From Candidatus Avelusimicrobium excrementipullorum (GTDB taxonomy: Bacteria; Elusimicrobiota; Elusimicrobia; Elusimicrobiales; Elusimicrobiaceae), in contig DWVB01000033.1 of the NCBI GenBank assembly GCA_019120455.1, positions 1 through 44,680 of the forward strand: a stretch of 44,680 bases of DNA, in the 5' to 3' direction. Shown here in pieces: positions 32,818 to 41,451 of this stretch. Position 1 is the stretch's first letter, and each line of letters begins with the position of its first letter. The notes under the pieces are model-generated. The model worked only from the letters and a program-made list of their open reading frames with translations. It was not told the origin of the DNA and did not search any database. The position numbers and the translations under genes were made by a program.

Positions 32818-33330
32818 ATGCTGAATTATAAAAAAGGGTTTACGCTGGGGGAACTGCTGGTCGTGGTGCTGATTATCGGCATTTTGGCCGCGGTGGCTTT
32901 GCCTCAGTATAAGAAGGCCGTATTCCGCGCCCGTCTGATACAGGGCCTGCCCGCGGCCAAACACATCGCCGAAGAAGCGGAAGTGTTTTACCTGGCCAAC
33001 GGATATTTTCCGACTCTTGACGAGCTGGGCATAAAAGAGATAAGAAACGACCAGTACGGCGTATATTGTGCCAATCACGGATATAGACCTCCCGAAGATC
33101 CCAGCGACTGCGGTATCGTAGCTGTAGGAGGATACCACCCTGAAGTCGGGCAAATTGTAACCTTAATGTTTGCGCCGCAGCCGGATAAAGTCTTTGAGGA
33201 GGACAGCTCGCTGCGCCCGTATAACCGCCTTTGCGTGATTGACCCTTATGTCAAAACCAGGCCGTTTGCCGAGGCTGTCTGCCGCAGTTTCGGAGGAAAG
33301 AGTTTGACGGGCATATGGTACGGCTGGTAA
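32818..33330 (+). CDS. Type IV pilin-like protein
   Basis: A 170-residue prepilin. The leader MLNYKKG is cut before FTLGELLVVVLIIGILAAVA, with Glu at position +5 of the mature protein and a hydrophobic N-terminal helix, the class III/type IVa signature. The globular part has four cysteines (about residues 83, 99, 139 and 155) that could pair. FTLGE instead of FTLIE is a minor departure. No pilus assembly gene is in the window, so prepilin peptidase and the machinery must be elsewhere. It starts 18 bases after mtaB; a TAGCTT six bases upstream could be a weak -10. Confidence 0.9.
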   Translation: MLNYKKGFTLGELLVVVLIIGILAAVALPQYKKAVFRARLIQGLPAAKHIAEEAEVFYLANGYFPTLDELGIKEIRNDQYGVYCANHGYRPPEDPSDCGIVAVGGYHPEVGQIVTLMFAPQPDKVFEEDSSLRPYNRLCVIDPYVKTRPFAEAVCRSFGGKSLTGIWYGW

Positions 33331-33335
33331 AAAAC

Positions 33336-33372
33336 GCCCAAAAAATTGCTAGTATATAGGCAATGCTTGGGC
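33336..33372. terminator. Nested hairpin after the pilin gene
   Basis: GCCCAA (33336-33341) pairs with TTGGGC (33367-33372) and inside it ATTGC (33345-33349) with GCAAT (33360-33364). No T-tract follows on the plus strand; on the minus strand GTTTTTT follows. It may stabilise the 3' end or be a terminator of antisense transcription. Confidence 0.4.
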
Positions 33373-33398
33373 CTAGAGCAGGTATATTGTGCCGCTTT

Positions 33399-33416
33399 GC
33401 CCGCGCGGGCGGGCAT
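33399..33416. repeat. GC-rich extragenic palindrome, copy 2
   Basis: GCCCGCGCGGGCGGGCAT, one mismatch from copy 1 at 26912. It lies just upstream of the glmU promoter. Confidence 0.55.
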
Positions 33417-33420
33417 AATT

Positions 33421-33429
33421 TGGTATAAT
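33421..33429 (+). promoter_or_regulatory. Extended -10 promoter of glmU operon
   Basis: TGGTATAAT, the same extended -10 as kdsC, about 60 bases before glmU. Confidence 0.6.
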
Positions 33430-33488
33430 ATATACACAATAATTTGTTTCAGACAAGTTAGATTCTTTTTAGGCAAGAGTTAAACAAA

Positions 33489-34895
33489 ATGGTAGCCCAA
33501 AAAAATCTTTGCGTGCTCATTCTGGCCGCCGGCAAAGGCACCAGAATGAAATCTTCCCTTCCCAAACCGCTGCACCGCGTGTGCGGCCTGCCCATGATTG
33601 CGCACAGCCTGCGCGCCGCCCAGAGTTTACACCCGGGCGCTATTTGCGTGGTGGTAGGACACGAAGCGCAGCGCGTCATGGATGAAATAAAAGCCAATTT
33701 GACTGCCTGGGGCATTACCGCTCCGATTGTATTTGCCGAACAAAAAGAACTCAACGGTTCCGCCGGCGCGGTGCGCGCGGCCCTGCCGCTGCTGGACAAA
33801 TTCCAGTCCGTGATGGTTTTAAACGGCGACGCGCCGATGATCCGTCCCGAAACCCTGCACCAAATGTATGACGCTTTTGATACCAATGAAGCCGGTGCGC
33901 TGGTGCTGGGCGTAACGGTGCCGGAGCCGAAAGGGTACGGGCGTATTGTGCGGGAAGAAGACGGCAGTTTCGCCCGTATTGTGGAAGAGGCGGACGCTGA
34001 TGACCAGACGCGGCAAATAAACGAAGTCAACGGCGGCATGTACGTATTTAACGCCAAGGCGCTCATTTCCGCGCTTTCCCTGTTAAAACCGCAGGGACCG
34101 AAACAGGAATACTATTTAACCGATACGCTGGCCCATATTAAAGATTTTCAGGATGTTGTGCTGGTGTTTAATTTGGCCGATTACCAACAGGCGCTGGGTG
34201 TCAACTGCCAGGCCGATTTGGCCAAGGCCGAAGACATCATGCGCGCGCGCATTGCCCATAAACTGATGGACAGCGGCGTGCGGCTGGTGCGCCCTTATGA
34301 GGTGTATATAGATGAGGACGTGCAAATCGGCGCCGACACGACGGTTTGCCCGGGATGTTACCTCAAAGGAAAAACCCAAATCGGCGAAAACTGCCGCCTG
34401 GACGGCAGCGTGTTTATTACCGATTCGGTCATCGGCAATAATGTGTTTCTGAAACTGGGCACATATATAGAAGAAGGCTGCGTCATAGAGGACGGCTGCG
34501 AGGTCGGCCCCTATGCGCATTTGCGCCCGGGTACCGTGCTCAAAAAGGGCGCCAAAGTAGGCAATTTTTGTGAAATTAAGAAATCCGTCATCGGCGAAGG
34601 GTCCAAAGTCAACCATTTAACCTATATCGGCGATACGGACATGGGGCAAGGGGTTAATATCGGCGCGGGCACCATTACCTGCAACTATGACGGGCAGAAA
34701 AAGCACCGCACCGTAATCGGGGACCACTGCTTTGTGGGCTCCAACGTCAATTTTGTAGCACCCGTAGAAATCAAGCCGTACAGCAAAATCGGCGCGGGCT
34801 CCACGATTACCAAAGACGTCCCGGAGGACGCCTTGGCCGTCGCGCGTGCGCGCCAGGTCGTACTGGAAAACAAAGGTGTGAAAAAAAATGACTAA
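33489..34895 (+). CDS. glmU: Bifunctional UDP-N-acetylglucosamine synthesis enzyme GlmU
   Basis: Acetylates glucosamine-1-phosphate and then transfers UMP to give UDP-GlcNAc, for peptidoglycan and LPS. The 468 residues have the N-terminal uridyltransferase domain (LAAGKGTRMKSSLPKPLH; NGDAP; VNGGMYVFN) and a C-terminal left-handed beta-helix acetyltransferase domain (repeats such as IGADTTVCPGCYLKGKTQIG; NYDGQKKHRTVIGDHCFVGS). prs overlaps its end by eight bases. This pair is common and couples cell-wall and nucleotide precursors. Confidence 0.96.
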   Translation: MVAQKNLCVLILAAGKGTRMKSSLPKPLHRVCGLPMIAHSLRAAQSLHPGAICVVVGHEAQRVMDEIKANLTAWGITAPIVFAEQKELNGSAGAVRAALPLLDKFQSVMVLNGDAPMIRPETLHQMYDAFDTNEAGALVLGVTVPEPKGYGRIVREEDGSFARIVEEADADDQTRQINEVNGGMYVFNAKALISALSLLKPQGPKQEYYLTDTLAHIKDFQDVVLVFNLADYQQALGVNCQADLAKAEDIMRARIAHKLMDSGVRLVRPYEVYIDEDVQIGADTTVCPGCYLKGKTQIGENCRLDGSVFITDSVIGNNVFLKLGTYIEEGCVIEDGCEVGPYAHLRPGTVLKKGAKVGNFCEIKKSVIGEGSKVNHLTYIGDTDMGQGVNIGAGTITCNYDGQKKHRTVIGDHCFVGSNVNFVAPVEIKPYSKIGAGSTITKDVPEDALAVARARQVVLENKGVKKND

Positions 34896-35832
34896 AACCG
34901 TAAACGGAGATTTGCGCATTTTCTCCGGCAACTCCAACCTGGCCCTGGCGCAGAAAATAGCGGGGCACCTGAATATGGATCTGGGCAAAATCCGCGTGGA
35001 GCGGTTTGCCGACGGAGAAATTGACGTGCAAATTCTGGAATCCGTCCGCGCCCATGACTGTTACATCGTGCAGAGCACCTGCCCTCCCGTCAATGAAAAC
35101 CTGATGGAACTGCTGATTATGGTGGACGCGTTTAAACGCGCCAGCGCCGGACGCATTACCGTAGTGATTCCGTATTTCGGTTATGCGCGCGCCGACCGCA
35201 AAGCCGCCGCCCGCGTGCCCATTACGGCCAAGCTGGCCAGCAATTTGATTACCGAAGCGGGCGCCGACCGTATTATGACGGTGGACCTGCATGCGGGGCA
35301 GATACAGGGATTTTTTGATATCCCCGTGGATCACCTGCGCGCGCGCAGCGTGTTTTTGGATTATTTTAAAGATTTTGACCGCAAAGACCTGGTGGTCATT
35401 TCGCCGGACGTGGGCGGCGTGGAACGCGCCCGCAAATTCGCCGCGCGCATGGACGCGGGTCTGGTCATTATAGATAAGCGCCGCCCCAAACCCAATGAGG
35501 CGGTGGTGTACAACGTCATCGGCGACGTAAAAGACAAAGTGGCCATTATTTTTGACGATATCGTGGATACGGCGGGCACGCTGACCACGGTGGCCGCCAA
35601 AATCAAAGAGCACGGCGCGAGGGAAATATACGCCGCGTGTTCGCACGGGCTTTTGTCGCGCAACGCCGTGGACAAAATTAATAAATCATCTATCAAAAAA
35701 CTAATCATCACCGACACCCTGCCCATACGGGATTTGGGGCCGAAAACGGAAGTGTTGTCTGTGTCTTACATTTTGGCTGATGCCATTAAGCGCAACCATG
35801 ACGGCCGCTCCATCAGCGATATGTTTAATTAG
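34888..35832 (+). CDS. prs: Ribose-phosphate pyrophosphokinase
   Basis: Makes PRPP from ribose 5-phosphate and ATP, for nucleotides, histidine and tryptophan. The 314 residues show FSGNSNLALAQKIA, the flexible loop YFGYARADRKAAARVPITAK, the PRPP loop IFDDIVDTAGTLT and VDLHAGQIQGFFDIPVDH. Length and motifs are normal for class I. It begins inside glmU, and rplY follows 29 bases later. Confidence 0.97.
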   Translation: MTKTVNGDLRIFSGNSNLALAQKIAGHLNMDLGKIRVERFADGEIDVQILESVRAHDCYIVQSTCPPVNENLMELLIMVDAFKRASAGRITVVIPYFGYARADRKAAARVPITAKLASNLITEAGADRIMTVDLHAGQIQGFFDIPVDHLRARSVFLDYFKDFDRKDLVVISPDVGGVERARKFAARMDAGLVIIDKRRPKPNEAVVYNVIGDVKDKVAIIFDDIVDTAGTLTTVAAKIKEHGAREIYAACSHGLLSRNAVDKINKSSIKKLIITDTLPIRDLGPKTEVLSVSYILADAIKRNHDGRSISDMFN

Positions 35833-35861
35833 TTTTTTATAAATCAAGGAGTGAATGTAAT

Positions 35862-36536
35862 ATGCAAGAACTGAACATCGCCGCCACCGTAAGAACCGGT
35901 GAAGGCGTCAAAGGAACCCTGAGCAAAATCCGGGCCGAAAAGAATGTGCCGGCCGTTATCTACGGCGGACACAAAGAGCCCGTGAGCATCACCATCAGCC
36001 TAAAAGATTTGGACAAAATCATCAAGGCCGGTAAAAACACCGTCGTGGAAATCAACCTGCCCGAAGGCAAAGAACAGGCGCTGGTAAAAGAAATCCAGTA
36101 CCATGTGGTAACGGATCTGCCCATTCATGCCGACTTTCAGCGCGTGTCGCTCAAAGACAAGATGGACGTGGTCGTACCGGTGAAGCTGGTCGGCCAGTCG
36201 CCGGATGAAAAAGCCTACGGCGCCATGGTGGAACACATCCTGCGCGAAATTGAAGTTCGCGCCCTGGTCAGCAAAATCCCGCATGAAATTGAAGTGGACA
36301 TGACCCCGATGACCATCAACACCGGCATCGTGGCCGGCGACATCAAGCTGCCCGAAGGCGTGGAACTGCTGACCGATCCGCAGGCCCCCGTCGTGCACCT
36401 GACCATCCTGAAGGAAGAAGAAACCCCGGCTCCGGCCGCCGCAACGCCCGCCGAACCGGAAAGCTCTTCCACCAAGGGCAAGAAAGACGAAGACGGCAAT
36501 CTGACCAAGAACGCCGCCCCCGCGGACAAGAAATAA
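35862..36536 (+). CDS. rplY: Ribosomal protein bL25 (Ctc type)
   Basis: A 224-residue long-form L25 that binds 5S rRNA. The N-terminal L25 domain (residues about 5-95) includes NVPAVIYGGHKEPVSI and the C-terminal TL5-type domain follows (VPVKLVGQSPDEKAYGAMVE; LPEGVELLTDPQAPVVHL). The last 35 residues are low-complexity, rich in Ala, Pro, Glu and Lys, and probably disordered. AAGGAG precedes ATG. prs upstream and pth downstream are its usual neighbours. Confidence 0.95.
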   Translation: MQELNIAATVRTGEGVKGTLSKIRAEKNVPAVIYGGHKEPVSITISLKDLDKIIKAGKNTVVEINLPEGKEQALVKEIQYHVVTDLPIHADFQRVSLKDKMDVVVPVKLVGQSPDEKAYGAMVEHILREIEVRALVSKIPHEIEVDMTPMTINTGIVAGDIKLPEGVELLTDPQAPVVHLTILKEEETPAPAAATPAEPESSSTKGKKDEDGNLTKNAAPADKK

Positions 36537-36552
36537 CGCGGCAGGACATACT

Positions 36553-37116
36553 TTGCAGCGCATTCTTATTGCCGGACTGGGAAATCCGGGCGCACAGTAT
36601 CAGCAAACGCGGCACAATGCCGGGTTTATGGTGGTGGACGCTTTCGCCAAGCAGCACGGCGCGGATTTCCAGCCCTGGCAGAAGCTGGGGGAATACGCCA
36701 AAGTGTCCGTCGGCGGCAAGGAAGTTTTCCTGGCCAAGCCGATGACCTATATGAATCTGTCGGGCCAAATGGTATGCCATTTGGCCCGCTTTTTCAAAAT
36801 TCCGGCAGACTGCCAGCTTATCTGCTTTGACGACATGTCTTTGCCTTTGGGCGACATTCGCCTGCGCCCTTCCGGCTCTGCCGGCGGACAAAAAGGCATG
36901 AAAAATATTATTGAACTGTCCGGCACCGATAAAATCGCGCGCCTGCGCGTGGGCATCGGCCCCCGGCCGGAGCGTTTTGACGCGGCGGATTTTGTGCTTT
37001 CCCGTTTTTCCAAAACGGAGCTCCCCGCGCTGGAAAGCGCGCTGGATAAGGCCGTACAAGCATTGGAAACATATTTGACCGACGGCCTGGAAAAGGCCAT
37101 GAACCGGTTTAATTAA
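36553..37116 (+). CDS. pth: Peptidyl-tRNA hydrolase
   Basis: Releases tRNA from stalled peptidyl-tRNA. The 187 residues have Asn10 in AGLGNPG, the catalytic His in TRHNAGF (about residue 21), PMTYMNLSGQMV, and DDMSLPLGDIRLRPSGSAGG. The start is TTG at 36553 with AGGA upstream; no ATG fits the conserved N terminus. The segment GSAGGQKGMKNI has Gln where E. coli has the substrate-contacting His113; this variant is also found in other bacteria. A terminator follows. Confidence 0.95.
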   Translation: MQRILIAGLGNPGAQYQQTRHNAGFMVVDAFAKQHGADFQPWQKLGEYAKVSVGGKEVFLAKPMTYMNLSGQMVCHLARFFKIPADCQLICFDDMSLPLGDIRLRPSGSAGGQKGMKNIIELSGTDKIARLRVGIGPRPERFDAADFVLSRFSKTELPALESALDKAVQALETYLTDGLEKAMNRFN

Positions 37117-37139
37117 CATTTGCCGTTTTTAACGATAGA

Positions 37140-37168
37140 GCGCAGGGCAACGGGGCCCTGCGCTTTTT
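37140..37168 (+). terminator. Terminator after pth
   Basis: GCGCAGGGC (37140-37148) pairs with GCCCTGCGC (37155-37163), followed by TTTTTAT. Confidence 0.9.
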
Positions 37169-37341
37169 ATTTGTCTGTCATTTTGCTTGTAAAATGTTTC
37201 TTATCTGTCTGTTTGCCGTGCTGTTTTGTGCACCCTGCCAGAAGGTACTTGAATCGATAAACTAGACCATAAGTATTTTTGGAAAATGAGATAAAAGATT
37301 ATGCCATAAAAATGTTTAAGGAAGCGGCAATCCGATCTGAT

Positions 37342-37369
37342 AAAAACCCGTCTTTTAAGACGGGTTTTT
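37342..37369. terminator. Bidirectional terminator near tlyA
   Basis: AAAAACCCGTCTT and AAGACGGGTTTTT flank TT. On the minus strand it ends the pheS-to-tlyA operon. Confidence 0.9.
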
Positions 37370-37385
37370 AATATATCATTTGTCA

Positions 37386-38150
37386 TTATGATAAAGGTTT
37401 TTGTAGCGTTACATACCACAAATATTCGGTGTTGCCGTGTGTGCCTTTAATCGGGCTTTCCGTCAGCGCGACGGACTGGCCGCCGTATTTTTCTTTTAAA
37501 TTGTCTTCAAAAAACGTCTGCACCAGCCGTATGGCCTCCTGGCGGTTTTCTTCGGTTTTTACAATGCCGTGCGGCACCTGTTTGGGGGTCAGCTCAAACT
37601 GCGGCTTAATTAAAAAAATGATTTCGCTTTGCGCCGCCATTACTTTAAAAAGCGGCTCCATAATCATCTTTAAGGAAATAAAAGACACATCCACTGCGGC
37701 AAACTGCGGAGCCTGCTCAAACAAATCCGGCGTCATATAGCGGGCATTGGTTTCGGGCCTAAAATGAAAATTTTTATAGCGCAGCATTTCGCTGGCCAGT
37801 TGGCCTTTGCCCACGTCCACGCCGTATACTTCTTTGGCCCCCGCCTGTATCATGCAGTCGCTAAATCCGCCCGTTGCCACGCCGATGTCCACGCAGATTT
37901 TGTCTTTGACGGAAATATTCCACGTTTTCAGCGCGTGCGCCAGCTTCAGCCCGCCGCGCGACACATACGGACAGGATTTTTCTTTTAAGGAAATCACGTC
38001 TTCCGGCAAAATACTGCGGTCGGCGCGCGTATCCGCCTGGCCGTTGACCAGCACTTCGCCCGCCATAATGGAGGCCTGCGCGCGGGTGCGGCTGGGGAAA
38101 AACCCCCGCTCCACCAGCGCCATATCCAAACGCAGCTTTTTATTCGGCAT
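37386..38150 (-). CDS. tlyA: TlyA-family rRNA 2'-O-methyltransferase
   Basis: A 254-residue protein with an N-terminal S4 RNA-binding domain (LDMALVERGFFPSRTRAQASI) and a FtsJ-like methyltransferase domain (SRGGLKLAHAL; VDIGVATGGFSDCMIQAGA, the SAM site; GTHGNTEYLWYV). Mycobacterial TlyA methylates both ribosomal subunits; others are proposed hemolysins, a name arising from indirect effects. I place the start at ATG 38150, which overlaps the end of xseB by 11 bases; the longer reading from 38186 adds a non-conserved tail. Confidence 0.92.
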   Translation of the reverse strand: MPNKKLRLDMALVERGFFPSRTRAQASIMAGEVLVNGQADTRADRSILPEDVISLKEKSCPYVSRGGLKLAHALKTWNISVKDKICVDIGVATGGFSDCMIQAGAKEVYGVDVGKGQLASEMLRYKNFHFRPETNARYMTPDLFEQAPQFAAVDVSFISLKMIMEPLFKVMAAQSEIIFLIKPQFELTPKQVPHGIVKTEENRQEAIRLVQTFFEDNLKEKYGGQSVALTESPIKGTHGNTEYLWYVTLQKPLS

Positions 38151-38391
38151 GGTCGGCCTCGTCTGCGTTTCCTTCCGGCGCGTCAAAGGGTTCGGTCAGC
38201 AGGGCCGCGCCTTTTTTCTTTAAAGCGGTGACTTTAAATTTTACTTCCTGCAATTTCTGCGTCATTTCCTTGGACAGCGCAATCCCTTCTTCAAACAGTT
38301 TTACCGACGCGTCTAAATCCGTTTGTTCTTCTTCCAGCTTGGACACGATTTCTTCCAAGCGGTTTAATTTATTTTCAAAATTGTTTTTCAT
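38140..38391 (-). CDS. xseB: Exodeoxyribonuclease VII small subunit
   Basis: An 83-residue helical protein (NKLNRLEEIVSKLEEEQTDL, LFEEGIALSKEM) that, in several copies, wraps the XseA subunit. It overlaps xseA by four bases (ATGA type), which helps keep the subunit ratio. It ends with an acidic tail. Confidence 0.93.
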   Translation of the reverse strand: MKNNFENKLNRLEEIVSKLEEEQTDLDASVKLFEEGIALSKEMTQKLQEVKFKVTALKKKGAALLTEPFDAPEGNADEADHAE

Positions 38392-39593
38392 TTGACCTCC
38401 GCATGTATCATGCCGTCTTTGACCTGCACATAAATCATTTCTTTTTCTTTCGTCTGCCCGACGCGGGAAATAATCTGCCCCTGTGCATTGCGCGTAATGC
38501 TGTAGCCGCGCCCCAGCACCGCAAACGGGCTTAAAGCGGCCAGCTTTTGGCTCAGCAGTTCCAGCCGGCCTTCGGCGGCGGAAAGCTGTTTTTCCAGCGC
38601 GTCTTCCAGTTTCAGCGTCAGTTCGTCCACGCGCTGTTCCTTCTCCTGCGTGAGCAGTTCGGGATATTTAAAAATACGGCTGTTTACCGCCAATTCCACG
38701 CGCGCTTTGGCGCGTTCATAAAACAGGCTGACGGCCTGGAAAAGCCGCTTTTGCAGCTGGACAATATGCGCGCTGACGCCTTCGGCGTTCTGCACCACCA
38801 GCTCGGCCGCGGCGGACGGGGTGGGGGCGCGCAGGTCGGCCACGAAGTCGGCAATGGTAAAATCCACTTCATGCCCCACGCAGGAAATCACGGGGATTTT
38901 GCTGTTGTAAATGGCGCGCGCGACGGGCTCCTCATTAAACGCCCATAAATCTTCCATACTGCCGCCGCCGCGCCCGACCAGCAGTACGTCCGGCGCGGGT
39001 TTGAGGCGGTTTAAATCGGCAATGGCCTGCGCGATTTGTCCGGCGGCTTCCTCTCCCTGTACCAAAGCGGGGGCCAGCACCACTTCCAGGTTGGGGCTGC
39101 GGCGGCGCAGGACGGACAGAATGTCCCGTATGGCCGCGCCGGTAGGGGATGTAACCACGCCGATGCGCCGCGGGAAAGAAGGGATCGGCTTTTTATGTTC
39201 CGGCGCAAACAGCCCTTCGGCTTCCAGTTTCTTTTTGAGTTTTTCAAATTCCAAAAACAAATTGCCCTTGTGCAGGGCTTCCACGTTTTTGACGACGATT
39301 TGGTATTTGCCCTGTTTGGCGTAGCAGGATAAATCGCCAAATACGCGCACCTGCATGCCTTCCTGCAGGTCCAGCCCGTTTTTGCGCGCGTCCCATTTAA
39401 ACATCACGGCGGCCAGCAGGGCGTCGCGGTCCTTTAAATTAAAATACAGGTGCCCGCTGGCGGCCTCACGCAGCTGGCCCACTTCCCCTTCCACAAATAC
39501 CCCGCGGAACACTCCCTCCATCATCTGTTTAATAGCCAGCGTGATGGCGGTAACGGTAAACACCTGTCCTCTGAACGGGGCTTCCGGTTCCAT
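38388..39593 (-). CDS. xseA: Exodeoxyribonuclease VII large subunit
   Basis: Degrades single-stranded DNA to oligonucleotides; 401 residues. The N-terminal OB fold (MEGVFRGVFVEGEVGQL) is followed by the catalytic domain (FPRRIGVVTSPTGAAIRDIL, LLVGRGGGSMEDLWAFN, PVISCVGHEVDFTIADFVAD), all conserved, and a long coiled-coil tail. It starts two bases after rarA. Confidence 0.96.
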   Translation of the reverse strand: MEPEAPFRGQVFTVTAITLAIKQMMEGVFRGVFVEGEVGQLREAASGHLYFNLKDRDALLAAVMFKWDARKNGLDLQEGMQVRVFGDLSCYAKQGKYQIVVKNVEALHKGNLFLEFEKLKKKLEAEGLFAPEHKKPIPSFPRRIGVVTSPTGAAIRDILSVLRRRSPNLEVVLAPALVQGEEAAGQIAQAIADLNRLKPAPDVLLVGRGGGSMEDLWAFNEEPVARAIYNSKIPVISCVGHEVDFTIADFVADLRAPTPSAAAELVVQNAEGVSAHIVQLQKRLFQAVSLFYERAKARVELAVNSRIFKYPELLTQEKEQRVDELTLKLEDALEKQLSAAEGRLELLSQKLAALSPFAVLGRGYSITRNAQGQIISRVGQTKEKEMIYVQVKDGMIHAEVK

Positions 39594-39595
39594 AA

Positions 39596-40879
39596 TTATT
39601 TGTCCGTTTTGGGTTTGGGGTTCTGCGGCGGGATTTCGCCGCGCAGCCTGCGCCAGCGTTCAATCAGCGGGCCTTCTTTGCCCTGGTTGGTTGGATGAAA
39701 GAACTGCACGGGGCTGGGCATATACTGCTGTTTGACGTAGTGATTGGGAAAATCGTGCGCGTATTTATAGCCCACATTTTTCATGCCGGAGCGCAAATGG
39801 TCCGGCACGCGGCGCAGTTTGCCCTCGCGCACTTCTTTTAAGGCGGCGTCTATGGCCAGATAGGCCGAATTGCTTTTGGGCGCGCAGGCCACATAAATGG
39901 CCGCGTGGGCCAGCGGAATGCGCACCTCGGGCATACCCAGCACTTCGGCGGCTTTAAAAGCGGCCTGGGCGATCATCAGCGCGGCCGGCTCGGCCAGGCC
40001 CACGTCTTCGCTGGCGCAGATAAGAATGCGCCGCGCGATAAAGCGTGGGTCTTCGCCGCTTTCCAGCATGCGCGCCAGCCAGTAAACCGCCGCGTCGGGG
40101 TCGGAGCCGCGCATGGATTTGATAAAGGCGGAAATAATATCGTAATGCTCGTCGCCTTTTTTATCATAATTTAAATGGCGTTTTTGTATACACTCCTGCG
40201 CCACGGCCAAATCAACTTGCTTCAAGCCGTCTTTGTCCGGCTCCGTGGTCAGCACGGCGATTTCCAGCGCGTTTAACAGCTTGCGCCCGTCACCGTTGGC
40301 CTGGGTGATAAAATACTGGGCGGCGTCGTCAGAGAGTTTGACGTTTTCCTTTTGGGCCGCGCGCGCCAGGATTTTGCGCAGGTCGGCCTCGGCCAGCGGT
40401 TTAAATTCAAAAACGGAAAAACGCGACAGCAGGGCGTTGTTGATGTAAAAATACGGATTTTCGGTGGTAATGCCGATCAGGATAATGTCCCCGCGCTCCA
40501 CGCTGGGCAGCAGTACGTCCTGCTGGGTTTTGTTGAAGTGGTGGATTTCGTCCAAAATAACCAGCGTGCGCCGCTCCTCAAATGTAGGCGTGCGCATGCG
40601 TTCTTTGGCTTCCGTAAGCACTTTTTTTAAATCCGCCACGCCCGCCGCGGCGGCGTTGAGCTCCACCACATGGGCCTGCGTGCGGCTGGCCACATAGCGT
40701 GCGGTGGCCGTTTTGCCGCAGCCCGGGGGACCGAAGAACACGGCGGATTTTAACGTATCCGTTTCCAGCAGGCGGCGCAGCATTTTGCCCGGCCCCAGCA
40801 AATGCGGCTGTCCGGCAAAATCTTCTATGGTTTTGGGCGCCTGGCGTGCGGCCAGCGGCATAAAGTTTTCGTCTGCCAT
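39596..40879 (-). CDS. rarA: Replication-associated recombination ATPase RarA (MgsA)
   Basis: An AAA+ ATPase of 427 residues acting at stalled replication forks. Walker A is FFGPPGCGKTATARYV (about residues 49-64), Walker B LVILDEIHHFNKTQQD, sensor ITTENPYF and the arginine-finger region ALLSRFSVFEF. The C-terminal tetramerisation domain is present. ATG 40879 lies one base after the zapA-like stop. The link of DNA-repair genes with pheST in one operon is unusual. Confidence 0.95.
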   Translation of the reverse strand: MADENFMPLAARQAPKTIEDFAGQPHLLGPGKMLRRLLETDTLKSAVFFGPPGCGKTATARYVASRTQAHVVELNAAAAGVADLKKVLTEAKERMRTPTFEERRTLVILDEIHHFNKTQQDVLLPSVERGDIILIGITTENPYFYINNALLSRFSVFEFKPLAEADLRKILARAAQKENVKLSDDAAQYFITQANGDGRKLLNALEIAVLTTEPDKDGLKQVDLAVAQECIQKRHLNYDKKGDEHYDIISAFIKSMRGSDPDAAVYWLARMLESGEDPRFIARRILICASEDVGLAEPAALMIAQAAFKAAEVLGMPEVRIPLAHAAIYVACAPKSNSAYLAIDAALKEVREGKLRRVPDHLRSGMKNVGYKYAHDFPNHYVKQQYMPSPVQFFHPTNQGKEGPLIERWRRLRGEIPPQNPKPKTDK

Positions 40880-40880
40880 A

Positions 40881-41180
40881 TTACTTAAGCGGCGTATGGA
40901 GCGCGCCCTGCAGTTTGGTAATCAGCTGTTCCACGCGCGCCTGGTCCTCTTTTTGCTTGCCGCCTTCGGCCAGGCCTTTTAAATAGGCTTCGGCGGCAAA
41001 TTCCAGCGCGGCGATCAACGCCTGCTTTAAGGTGTCAATCACGCCTTCTTCTTCCTGCAGGCGCATCATTTCGCGTTCCACTTTGGACGCCAGATCCACC
41101 ACTTCCACATAGCCGAGGTCTTTGATTTCCACCTCTATGGGAATGCGTTTGATTTCCACGCTGACGGTATTTTTGGCCAT
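40881..41180 (-). CDS. zapA: ZapA-like cell-division protein
   Basis: A 99-residue protein with an N-terminal small beta domain (NTVSVEIKRIPIEVEIKDL) and a long helix (VVDLASKVEREMMRLQEEEG), then DTLKQALIAALEFAAEAYLK, matching the ZapA pattern. ZapA cross-links FtsZ filaments. The position downstream of pheST and a short coiled-coil gene is the same as in several other phyla. The sequence is divergent, so the call is less certain than its neighbours. Confidence 0.65.
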   Translation of the reverse strand: MAKNTVSVEIKRIPIEVEIKDLGYVEVVDLASKVEREMMRLQEEEGVIDTLKQALIAALEFAAEAYLKGLAEGGKQKEDQARVEQLITKLQGALHTPLK

Positions 41181-41189
41181 AGGTTTCCT

Positions 41190-41450
41190 TTACGGCAAAG
41201 CGTTTCTTTTTTCCTGGGCGCGTGTGATTTCTTTCTCCACACGCGCTTGCAGTTTTTTCAGGGTGCTGACGGTGCTTTTTTTCCACTCGCGCAGGGCTTT
41301 GAGTTCGCTTTCGCTCTCTTTCAGGCGCGCCACGGTTTCTTCCTGTTGGCGCAGTTTTTGGCGCAGCGCGGCCGTTTCGCCTTCCAGCGTTTGAATACGC
41401 GCGGCGGCCTGCGATACCAAAAGCTCCAGCTGCTTGAGTTGTTCCTGCAT
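41190..41450 (-). CDS. Short coiled-coil protein, possibly ZapB-like
   Basis: An 86-residue protein that is almost entirely heptad-repeat helix (EQLKQLELLVSQAAARIQTL, ALRQKLRQQEETVARLKESE). No conserved domain is visible. It begins one base after the pheT stop and is followed by the ZapA-like gene, so a role in Z-ring organisation is plausible. Confidence 0.65.
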   Translation of the reverse strand: MQEQLKQLELLVSQAAARIQTLEGETAALRQKLRQQEETVARLKESESELKALREWKKSTVSTLKKLQARVEKEITRAQEKRNALP

Positions 41451-41451
41451 A

